Shown: positions 49,061 to 64,000 of the stretch, one piece after another
Numbering within the stretch: the stretch's first letter is position 1
How the letters are laid out: the number at the start of each line of letters is the position of its first letter
Source: Chrysopilus asiliformis
Taxonomy: Eukaryota > Arthropoda > Insecta > Diptera > Rhagionidae
Reading direction: 5' to 3'
Assembly: GCA_964034945.1 (NCBI GenBank)
Contig: OZ035961.1
Coordinates: 92,625,491 to 92,689,490, forward strand
DNA length: 64,000 nucleotides
Notes under the pieces: generated by a model
Databases searched by the model: none
Told to the model about the DNA's origin: nothing
Seen by the model: only the letters and a program-made list of their open reading frames with translations
Program-made: the position numbers and the translations under genes

Positions 49061-49426
49061 GCCCAACCAAAGTCCTTCCAATCCGTTCCATTTCGTTTCC
49101 GTAAAAACATATCGAACGGAAACCTGCCTATAGTACGACCGCTCTATTTCGGAATCTGACATTTCGACCACTGTTTAAATTGTGTCTTTCGATCGAAGTT
49201 GAAAATTGTTAAATCAGCAATAATTAAGTAAAAAGTCAGTTCTGGTTTATTTTGTAATTTAAAATATAATAATTCAGATATATGCAATCCGTTTGAGATG
49301 GATTTTTGCGAACTCTTCCGTTACGTTCCGCTCCGCTTCGAAGACAATGGGTTGGTCGTATGTTCAACTTTGACAGCTTACCGAAATGGAGCGGATCGGA
49401 ACGGATCGGAAGGACTTTGGTTGGGC
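49061..49426. mobile_element. MITE with GCCCAACCAAAGTCCTTCC ends
   Basis: A 366-base element with 19-bp perfect terminal inverted repeats, GCCCAACCAAAGTCCTTCC and GGAAGGACTTTGGTTGGGC. They extend imperfectly inward (AATCCGTTCC / GGAACGGATC). No convincing target duplication was found. Confidence 0.75.
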
Positions 49427-49778
49427 CTTAAGATTTCCATGAAAGCCATGAAATTTTACAGCAATTTTTGGTCCTGGAATGGGACGATCCTATCAACTTT
49501 TGACGGAAATTCATTAACCAGGAGAAACCAAAATGGCGGCTTTTTAAAAACCGCAATTTCGTTTTTTGCGATTCAATCTGGAATTCTGCGTTGGTTAGAG
49601 TCTTATGTATTACTAAAGTTGGAGACAATAAAATTTCCTACATATTTTCTTTTAGTAGAACTGCTTATCTTAAGGCGTTACCGAGATATACCGGTATTTT
49701 AAAAAATCAGTATTTGCGATTGTCTCGAAACAGCACGGGTCTTTGATGGTTCAATGTGTGAGATTAAGAATGGTGTTA

Positions 49779-50162
49779 TGCTACATTTACACGAATGACA
49801 AATTTGTCATTTTTTTCTTGTCATTATGTTAATTCCCGTGTAAATGGCATAATTTTTGTAATTTTTTCTGTCAGAAAATGTCAATCTCTCATAAAAGAAT
49901 GAACTTGTCCATTCTTTTATGCCAGATTGTCATTCGTGCAAACGCAATATTAGTTATGACAACTTTAGTATTCAACTTTTGTCATAACTAATATTGCGTT
50001 TGCACGAATGACAATCTGGCATAAAAGAATGGACAAGTTCATTCTTTTATGAGAGATTGACATTTTCTGACAGAAAAAATTACAAAAATTATGCCATTTA
50101 CACGGGAATTAACATAATGACAAGAAAAAAATGACAAATTTGTCATTCGTGTAAATGTAGCA
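49779..50162. mobile_element. Foldback MITE, family B, copy 2 (TTA duplication)
   Basis: A 384-base near-perfect palindrome, almost identical to 16693-17077. TTA flanks it directly on both sides (49776-49778 and 50163-50165). Near identity of two copies 33 kb apart implies recent activity. Confidence 0.87.
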
Positions 50163-50681
50163 TTAGAATATCAGTATTCGACATCGAGTACTGAAGGCAT
50201 GCCGATTTTTTTTCAAAAGTTCTTAAGTTATTTCTCGTTTTTTTATGCGTTAAGCTCGATCCAGACTACACGATGTACGGGGTACGAGATACGAGGTTTT
50301 TGGTTTCCTCGTACATGGAACTGCATCCACACTGCACAGGGTTTTGCTCATTCGTGTACGCGGTTACCACGTACGAGGATAATCAAACAGCTTCTGATTT
50401 TACTCACTAGGTGAAACCATGTGCAAATTTCCCATCCAAACACTCGATGTTCGGGGTACGTGCCAACCTCGTACCCCGTACATCGTGTAGTCTGGATCGA
50501 GCTTAACGCATAAAAAAACGAGAAATAACTTAAGAACTTTTGAAAAAAAATCGGCATGCCTTCAGTACTCGATGTCGAATACTGATATTCTAATGCTACA
50601 TTTACACGAATGACAAATTTGTCATTTTTTTCTTGTCATTATGTTAATTCCCGTGTAAATGGCATAATTTTTGAAATTTTT
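50075..50681. repeat. Large inverted duplication upstream of Rab2
   Basis: The right arm of MITE B copy 2 plus about 90 bases of flank (50163-50252) is repeated in inverse order at 50504-50681. Element C (50253-50503) forms the centre. Arms are about 180 bases and nearly perfect, and the inverted copy stops inside the MITE arm (about 50681). Confidence 0.85.
50253..50503. mobile_element. MITE, family C, copy 2, at the palindrome centre
   Basis: Ends AGCTCGATCCAGACTACACG and complement, interior nearly identical to 21277-21521. Flanks read TTA on the left and TAA on the right, an inverted and not a direct pair, as expected if the right flank was copied from the left arm. Confidence 0.8.
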
Positions 50682-50988
50682 TTTGCTTCTACCGACCGCC
50701 TGAATAGTGGCGCTAGTGTTTATTGGGTGATTGCTGGCCATTTTCTACCGTTTGCAAAGGCCACACAGCAGGATTCAATCATCGATGGAAGCCCCCCATG
50801 TCCCCCACTTCTTACAGAATATTTCGTCGTAGCCATTTTGTGTTGTTTGTCAGTCTGATCTGTGCTGTGTGAAAATACTGCTTTTCCCAAGAAATCGTGA
50901 TTCTCTGCGTAAATAAATAATTATCAAGCTGCATCGCAACTAGCCCTGTGACCATAAGACTAGGAAGAAAGGAAATAATTCGTCAAAA

Positions 50989-56411
<5,423 letters not shown>

Positions 56412-57300
56412 TTTGAATATTCGATATATTCAAAAGAATCTTCCAATTAAATGAAAAAAGAGGAAACAGAACATTGAGAAAAAAAATAACCACTGAAAAC
56501 TAAAGTTTTGTGAATTATAAATGGAAAAAGACTATTTCTTAATTAAAGAAAACAAAATATTGTTTTATAAAAATGAATAAAAAATTAATACTAATCAATA
56601 TTAATAAAAAAAATATTACCCATCATCAAAATAGAATGAAATCATTGTTTGAACAAAAAAAAACAATCGTTTTGGTTTATTTTGTTTTTCCTAAGAGCTA
56701 ATCAATCAATCAATATTTAAATATTGAGGGCATAAAAAAAAGCAAAACATTCACATAGCATAGAAGATGGCAATTTTATTCTTATTTAATTAAAACGATT
56801 CTAGTAGATTCCAATTGTGAAAAAAAAACTAAACTAAAATTCAATTCAATAGAAAAATTTACAATTTTGCACGAATTAACGAAAAACTATTAAAAAAAAA
56901 TTATTTAAAAATGTGCTATTCAATATTGTTGAGATTTACGTTTTAATATTAATACAAGTTAGATTCAGCTCTTGAAACACACTATTCATCTCTGAAGGTG
57001 GTTTTAAAAATTAAATTCAATTAAACTAATATTAAAATTACTGAATGTGTTTAAGATAGATATCCAGTTGTATTTGGTTTTAATTAAATAGATAGGTTAA
57101 CAATACTAAAAAAAGAATAGCTCAAAATGATTTTCTACATTTCGTTGTAATAAAATAAAACAGTTCTGATTATCATAAATTCATGATCTTCAGTTAAAGC
57201 TTTTGATTTAATCATTCATCATATTTACAAATATTTGTATATTTAGAGCTTTTTTATTTTAAAAAAAAACTATAAAAATTATATGTCAAGATCTATTAAA

Positions 57301-57452
57301 GGTTGTCCATAAAATATATCACACTTTTTGGGGGACGGCCTGTAGTTATTAAACTTTTTACAAAAAAATCGGGTAATAGCATTACCAGGGGCAGACAGGG
57401 AAGGTGGTCCGAAAAGCCTAAACTTATCGTGACATATTTCATGGACAATGCC
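57301..57452. mobile_element. MITE with GGTTGTCCATAAAATAT ends
   Basis: Left end GGTTGTCCATAAAATATATC and right end GACATATTTCATGGACAATGCC-like inverted repeats, about 152 bases apart. Clearest complete member of the dispersed GTGACGTATTTTATGGA family in this window. Confidence 0.65.
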
Positions 57453-58828
57453 GTATAAATTTATAGAAAAACCTGTGTTAATTTTTGTTCCTATATTTAG
57501 ATCGTCCAATCAACAAAAAGAAAAGTTGAATTTAATTAATAAATCATTTAAAACAAAAACAGGGGTTTCTATAATTTGGTTTTTCAGAATCAAATTTCCG
57601 AACAATTTTTACCAAAATTTAAATAATCGAAAAGGAAAGAAATTGTCATTAAGTAAAATTAATGTAAATATATTTTTTGAGAAATTACTAAAAACTATTT
57701 CATATTTGAATGCTTTGTAATTTTTAAATAAAAATTTACACACACACAATTGAATCACGTTAAAATGTAGTCTTTACCGCTTTCAAAATTTAATTTACAA
57801 CATTTTTCAAAACCAAACAAATGGTAATAAAAAAAAATAGTCTAGCTTAATAAAACTATGCTTATTGTTTCTTTTATTTATATATTTTTTTGTTTTTATA
57901 TTACATTAAATGTGTTTTAGTCGAATTGAAACAGAAAATTTATATAACAATTTTTAATTATATTTTTACAATAGTTTTTAAGAAGATTGTATATTTTTCA
58001 TTTTATATAAGAAATCGTGACCCATACATAAATAACGGTAATACTTACAGATTTTTTTTTAGTTTTCAACTTACCATAGTTGCGAGCTGACTTCAATTTT
58101 TCTAACAATTTGCTGTGGATTTGTTTTTTTTTATAAACAGCAGTATTTGTTTTTCGGGTTCAAAAATTAAGTACTTTTTTAAAAAAGAAATATACGTATA
58201 TGAAATAAAAGGAAATTTACACAACAGAATTAATAAAATATGTGAAAAAAATATTGTCATGATGGAAAAAAAAGAAATTGTAATTTATAATTGGATATAA
58301 AGAACTTCGTATTCTTATATATTGCGTTTTATTCACTTGGTTTGTTTTATTTTCAACATTGCTGCTTTTCAGAAGTGTGATTTTTTACGATCCTGTTTTT
58401 TTTATCACAGAGCCCCAGATAAGGAAGCATTTTTCTCGCAGCGCGGATTTAACCAAAGTAATAATCAAAGATGGCGAAAACTGCACTAAAATTGCTTTCA
58501 CGGTTCAGACGATAGCAGAGGAGGGGTTTGTAAGTAAGGAGTGGAATCGATTTTAGTTGGCGCAAATATTTCGTAAGGGATATGCTGCCCAATGGCGATT
58601 GTGTCAATGCTCCAACGACTCAGAAGATAGCAGAAGAGGGGGTAAAAAGAAAAACATTTAATTGATGCCTCCTAAAAGACGCCCTATTTAAACATCGCTT
58701 CCCGTTGACTCGTAGTTTCCTTGTAATCTTATTTTCAGTCTTAAAAAAAATATTACGCGGGGGAGAAGGTGTGCTTACCATTTTACTTTCAAGTCAGTTT
58801 AAAAAATGAAACCCCAACTGAGATTTTT

Positions 58829-59375
58829 ATACCTGTATGGTGAAACCAAAGGGTATATCAACTTTGCCTTACCGTTTGTAACGCCAAGATCCTGTCATCA
58901 CACACAAAAATGAATTACACCAGTGTGTTTAGAATGATAAAAATAATTAATTTTTGCATGTCCGTCCGTCTGTGGCGCGGATTGCGGGCGCACAGATTGA
59001 GCTAGACTTGAAATTTTGCGCAGGTCCGTTTTTCGTAAAATTCGAGGCTAAGTTCGTTAATGAGCAAAAATGGACCATTAGAGGGGGTGGGGGGGGGGGG
59101 GAGGTAGCCCCCATACGAACGAAAACTTTTTTTTTGCGAATATCTCAAAAACGGTGCATCTTATCAAAAAATTGCAAGAACAAAAGTTATTTAGGATATG
59201 ATTCTACATAAAACTCCCATACATCAAAATCCGATTGGAATAAATTTTAAAAATCTTATTGAAAAGTTGGACTTCAAAGTGGAATTTTGGTATAACTGTT
59301 CGAATTTCGATACGAATATCACCATACGGGCTTTCAATGATTTACCAGATTGGCAATTATAGCTTTTGTTATGTT
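58829..59375 (+). repeat. R1 copy with TATACCT/GGGTATA start
   Basis: Nearly parallel to 31742-32275 along its length: TATACCTGTATGGTGAAACC, CCGTTTGTAACGCC, CATGTCCGTCCGTCTGTGGC, TATCTCAAAAACGGTGCATC and the CACCATACGGGCTTTC tail. It carries a run of 13 G near 59089. Confidence 0.75.
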
Positions 59376-60141
59376 TTAATTTCGTTTTGTTTAAAAAAAC
59401 GTTTTTAAGAATTTAGTTTTCCCCCCTATCTGAGTGTTTGTTCAGGCATTACCTTAAAACTGCTCAACCGATTTAAATTATTTAAAAGTCATTAAAAAAA
59501 ACAAACAAAAATTCTTATATTTGATGTACATAATATGTATATATTTTTTTAAATTTGATTTTGTTCATTAATTCTTTTTTCATAATTAAATAATTATCCT
59601 TAAAAGACTAATACATATAATACTTTGTTTTTATTATCCATAAAAGAAAAACATTTTTGTGTCAAACAATAATTATTGTAGTCTGATATATAATTTGCAT
59701 AAAATATTTATCTAAAATGAATTTTACTATAAAAAATTTGTGTATATTTTTCGATTAACTGGTGCGTTACAAAATTCATTAATTCGAAAACATGCCCATC
59801 TTCACATTCGGTTTATCTTAATGTATTGAACTTGTGTGATATTCGGTATATTTTCATAAAAGGAAAAAAATCCGCAACGAGAAAAATTAAGTACATAAAG
59901 AGGTGGCAGTGCGATACTATCGGAGTACGTTTACTATTACAAAATTGAAAATACATGAGAGAGATATTTAATTTGATTAAATATTACTATAATTGAATTT
60001 TACTTTATTAATTATTTAATTTGTTTATATTTAATAATTGTTTATCAAATGTTTCGTAATTTATCTGTCTTCAAGTTTGAAAAAACAGAAAAGTTTTCTT
60101 TTTTGTAAATTGACCGAATTTCTCAAAAAGGCCTAAAATAT

Positions 60142-63100
60142 TTAATTGTTTTGGTTTTCCAGTTCTTTAGCTTTTCTTTTGTCTCTATCTTCAATAACTG
60201 CAACAAGATACGCCAGTACCCCAGATAATGAAATGAAGAATCCAGCCGCATAGAATGAATCATCCCATCTAAAAACAAAGAATTACAATGACGTAATTAG
60301 AAATAATTGAACTAAAATCATTATGCAGAATCCACACTCTCGCCAAATGCAGACAAATCACAGTTACCAGGTTTAAGGTTTTTTTTTGTAAATAAAATAA
60401 TTTTTTTCCCATTTATCCAGCTTATATTTCCGGTTTATAAAATATTTACAACAACGTAAACCGAAATTTTAAACCGGATAGTGGAAAAACCGTAATTCAA
60501 TTGACAAAAAAAGCGCCCAACCAGGCCTGAATTCCGCGAGAGTGTTGCACTGGCATTAAAATGTGCCTACCTAAGAGTTAAGTCATAGATGACGCCAGCT
60601 AGTGGTGGTCCAATTAAATTTCCAATGCCTTGAACTAATAGCACAAGACCGTAGGCACATGTGAAGTCGTCTAGATCAACAATAGTTACTAAAATACTCG
60701 GTGTAAATGAAAACGAACTGGCAAATGTTATGCCGAAAATCGTGCATAGAATCACTAAAGCCCAGTAGTGTGTTATCACTGGCGGCATTAAACCTATCGA
60801 TAGTCCGCAAACTAAAAAACAATATTTTTAAAATTAATCAAGAAAATGTTTTTTTTTATTGATTGGAATTCAAAGAATTAAATTACTCACAGACTAAACA
60901 AACTGAATATGTTTTTGTAACATTCAGCCATGGTTGGTCTCCAACAAATCCTAATCCAATCATTCCAATTGTATTGAAAATACCAATAATTGAAATCAGC
61001 ATAGCGCTTTGTTCCTCGTTATAGTCATACTGAAGCATATACTGGGTTATGTAGAAATACGGAATTATAAACCTGTGAAAATGGGGAAAAAAAATAGTAT
61101 TTAAAAAAATTGATATTTAACACAATTAAATTGTGTGATTAAATTTCTAAATGCTAATTTTGGGGGTTTTCGGAGCTCCCCTCTTTTCCTCTTCATTTCC
61201 TTCATTTTTTGTCATTTTTTTACTGCAGACTTTATTTTAATATAAATGATAGGCTACTGTGTATTGACCCCCACCTCCCTCCCATTAGGTACTCCTCAAC
61301 TAACAACTTTTCAACCGTTCGACCATTGGGATATGGATTTTTGTGTTGGATAAGAAATTTCAGAGACAAGTATCTGCCATTAAAAATTCTCCGGGTACAC
61401 CCCCTCCCCTACTATCTCCTAGATCGGTGAAGATATTTTGATCGAGTTTTCTTCATTGAATAGATCGTGTATCAAGCAAATTTTCTTCCAACTTAAATTC
61501 ACCCATGATTCTATCAGTAGCCCCCCTCCCCAACTCTGTTATCTCTGTGAACGATTTTCATTAGATTTTTACCATAGATAAGTAGTTTTAACGTGAGGCT
61601 AAGGATAGTGGGAAGGCTTCAGGCCATCGGGACAGCGGTGGGGAGGAGGCCGCAGGAAGGCATTGTAAGGTTAACATGGATGTCTTCTTTTTCCTCAATT
61701 TTCAAGATTTGCAGTAGAGATTTTAGAAATCGATGTTGGAATTAGAAACAGAGTTCCCGTAGCGATAAAGCAAATATCAATTTTTCCACTTTTTCTCGGA
61801 AAAATCGGTTAGGGAGTTTTTTGAGCTGTCTGATCAAAAATCTAATGTCGAAGTGTTAAAATTTAGATTTAGAACGAAAAGTTCTGTGCGGATAATGCAA
61901 ATAACTGTTTCCAAACTATTTATTGGGAAAATAACTTTCTAGGCATCGATTCGAGTTCTATGAAAACCCAAGGAAAAGAGTAAAATTCCGATTCTAATTT
62001 ACAGGCTGACCATAAAATTTAAAAAAATGATTTTTATTTTTTCATGGCACGCGAATCGACCCCTGGATCTGGGCACCAATCATGTATTCCGACGCGTCTC
62101 TGTCTTTCGACTTCGACGCAACTTTTAACTCCTGACTTCGCCATATCAGCAGCTTCAAATTTCTTGGAATGACAGTCAGAATCACGTTTCGATTCATAGT
62201 GACGATTCCGCGAAGTTTCAAGCTGCAGATATGGCGAAGTCAAGAGTTAAAAGCTGCGTCGAAGTCGAAAGACAGAGACGCGTCGGAATACATGATTGGT
62301 GCCCAGATCCAGGGGTCGATTCGCGTGAAATTTGTATTCGAAGTTCCTGTAATAATAACGCAATTTTCTAAAAAAGGTGTTAAAAATTGATTTCTAATTG
62401 TTTTCGGTACTGCTAAAACGTATACAAAATATTTTAATCGATAAACGATGGGCTTACAGTTTATTTTAAAATAAAATTTTAATACTTACCAAATGAAAAG
62501 TAAAAGCGTTGATAAATTGAAAAGTAAAAACTTCATGTCCAAAAATAGTGAAAAATCAAAAATTGATTTCATGATGTCCACAAAACTGTCGTACCATGTC
62601 TGTAAGAATTTTTAATAAACAACAATTAATAAAAAAACGGTTAGAATTTAAAAACAAAAATGTGTTACCTCTTCATTCTCCCTAGCAATGGTCGTCATAG
62701 AATTTCTGAAAATATTCGGACAAGAAGATGCCCTCAATCGATACCGATGCGTATTTAACAGAGCTCCACGATAATGAATCGAATTTCTATGCACCCGCAT
62801 GTATTTTAGGAAATTTGAATTCGGCATTGCTAGATTTCGTCTCGAAGTTGCTCGATCATTGCTATCGAAATGATGATGGGTGTCATGTCGTTTACGTTTC
62901 TCTCGTCCTTGCGCAGATAAGATTTCCCTTCCATCACTATCAATTGGAATTTTGACATCGCCGTTGCAATTATCTTTTGGAACCAAAGGTTGACCTTCAA
63001 AAACGACATCCAGAGAATTCCCACGGTAACTGTTACGGAACTCTTGCAAAATAGGATCAACCGGTCTGTTTAGATTGTTCTCATTCAGGGACAGTCGACT

Positions 63101-64000
63101 TCCGTTCAGATGGTTCTTCTTATTGTCACTGGTGTAGGTTTCGTCTGAAGAATGAATCGATCCAATTGATGATCGCAACGGTGTGTTTGGCATTGTCGAG
63201 GAGACCTTCTCCGATGGGGATAAAGTTTCCACGCTCGCCAGATATCGCGATTTATCGGGTGAAGAAAGTGAAAGGAGATTTTCTTTCGATAAAATTTCAA
63301 CATCATCCTTACGTCTCAACGATCGTCTACTCTCTTGCCTCAAATAGTTGCAGGTGTTATTATTTTCCGTGGAGCTCAAAAAAGTTGGTAGAAATATTTC
63401 ACTGTTGTATTTTTTCGCTGCTCTCGTATCGGCAGGATCGAGAATTTGCTGATTCGCTTCGGTGTTGTAGTTTGTAACCAAAGTGTCCAGCACGGCTTCT
63501 TTGGTGGCGCCGTTTTCGAGAAGTTTTTTAATCTCATCCAGACAGACGCTGGAATTTGAAAAAGTCGTTACGCTCTGCGATCGACTCTCCAGGCGATTCT
63601 CCTCGATCAGCCAGCCAGGATCGCGCAGCAAACAACCAAACACACACGTGTTTAGTAAAGTTCCAGCCAAGATTAATGTGGCTCCGCGCCAGCCGAATGT
63701 TTCCAACAACCATTGAGTGAATGGAGCGTACAAAAATGTACCAATACCTGTTCCAGACGCTCCGATTCCCGTTGCGAAAGTTCGATTCTTGTCAAACCAG
63801 AAGGCTATACTCACAACAGCCGTTACATAGCCAATACCAAGACCCAGTCCGGATATTATGCCAAATGTTAGATATAACATCTCAATAGATTGACTCATTG
63901 AAGCCAATGCAAATCCAGTCGACGATAGTAGACCACCAATGATTGTCATCTTTCTACATCCGTACTTGTCCACTAGATTTGACATAATCGGACCGACGAG
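60142..64000 (-). CDS. Monocarboxylate transporter-like MFS protein (5' end off the window)
   Basis: Proton-coupled monocarboxylate transporter (SLC16) type membrane carrier; the actual substrate cannot be told. Exons: 62669 to beyond 64000, 62490-62599, 60891-61072, 60571-60811, 60142-60268, about 660 codons in the window. The first visible exon has the MFS loop MSNLVDKYGCRKM, then helices with GLGLGIGYVTAVVSIAFWFDKNR and ASGTGIGTFLYAPF, typical of MCTs. It continues into a hydrophilic central loop of roughly 270 residues. The C-terminal six helices lie in the last four exons, including VGDQPWLN, SSFSFTPSILVTIVDLDDF and NLIGPPLAGVIYDLT. The frame is open to base 64000, so the N-terminal helices are in upstream exons. 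A 280-base foldback lies in the 1.4-kb intron at 61073-62489. Confidence 0.9.
62048..62327. mobile_element. Foldback element in the transporter intron
   Basis: A 280-base palindrome with arms of about 115 bases starting CACGCGAATCGACCCCTGGA and ending with the complement, around a loop of about 50 bases. Arm identity is high with few mismatches. No other copy is seen in this window. Confidence 0.8.

Larger units (their letters stand above)
48858..50988. other. Intergenic, mobile-element-rich region upstream of Rab2
   Basis: Continuation of the SNM1-like upstream DNA (48858 on), an MITE (49061-49426), a hAT-like fragment (about 49440-49720), family B copy 2 and the 0.6-kb palindrome around element C. 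Then about 300 bases of apparent Rab2 promoter and 5' UTR. A TCAGTC initiator-like site at 50851 and ATCGATGG at 50779 are possible promoter elements only. Confidence 0.5.
56412..60141. other. Intergenic region between Rab2 and the transporter gene
   Basis: Convergent 3' ends: Rab2 from the left, the SLC16-like gene from the right. Very AT-rich. AATAAA sequences near 56575 could end Rab2 transcripts. The region holds an MITE (57301-57452) and an R1 copy (58829-59375). Short open frames at 57.4-58.6 kb show no recognisable domain. Confidence 0.55.

Noticed and set aside
50199..50557. Two open frames on opposite strands starting with the same 30 or so residues
   Set aside because: They are mirror translations of the palindrome arms around element C, not genes.
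57448..58556. Several short plus-strand open frames
   Set aside because: Very AT-rich intergenic DNA; lysine/isoleucine/phenylalanine-rich translations without domains or start context.

Overview
The window looks like insect nuclear DNA, probably from a fly or related lineage. It is AT-rich, its genes are split by mostly short GT-AG introns, and it is dense in DNA transposons, foldback MITEs and one LINE. The species cannot be named from sequence alone. No rRNA, tRNA, CRISPR array or bacterial-style operon was seen.

Layout, left to right. (1) 233-16505, minus: midasin (MDN1), the six-AAA+ ribosome-assembly motor. Fifteen exons are present and the C-terminal part runs off the left edge. (2) 17803-20327, minus: cytosolic peptide:N-glycanase (PUB, transglutaminase-like core and PAW domains), complete in ten exons. 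(3) 22555-33818, minus: a tumour protein D52 family gene with two alternative in-frame first exons and a cassette exon. Its long introns are full of mobile elements. (4) 34882-45930, minus: a gene I read as a catalytically dead member of the Artemis/SNM1 (DCLRE1) metallo-beta-lactamase/beta-CASP family. Its basic C-terminal region has been enlarged by tandem duplication of two small exons. (5) 45981-48843, plus: a 5'-truncated non-LTR retrotransposon with a 14-bp target-site duplication, inserted just upstream of gene 4. (6) 50989-56411, plus: Rab2, five exons, with a mariner element in its last intron. (7) 60142 to beyond 64000, minus: a monocarboxylate-transporter-like (SLC16) MFS protein whose N-terminus is off the right edge.

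The host genes are unrelated housekeeping functions (60S ribosome assembly, glycoprotein quality control, membrane traffic, solute transport), so no shared pathway is implied. The strongest novelty is gene 4. Every metal-binding motif of the SNM1 nuclease fold appears replaced although the reading frame is open through 19 exons. The modular A/B exons are class 2-2 (phase symmetric). Next to two of the B exons the intron carries an antisense copy of the B splice acceptor that could fold back on it.

The repeats are informative in themselves. Several insertions can be bounded to the base by target-site duplications and by paralogous empty sites: a hAT with an 8-bp duplication, elements with 3-bp TAA/TTA duplications, a mariner with TA, and an unclassified element with a 2-bp AT duplication inside one duplicated unit. 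All exon coordinates come from reading splice consensus and frame by hand. No database search or alignment program was used, and family assignments rest on recognised motifs.
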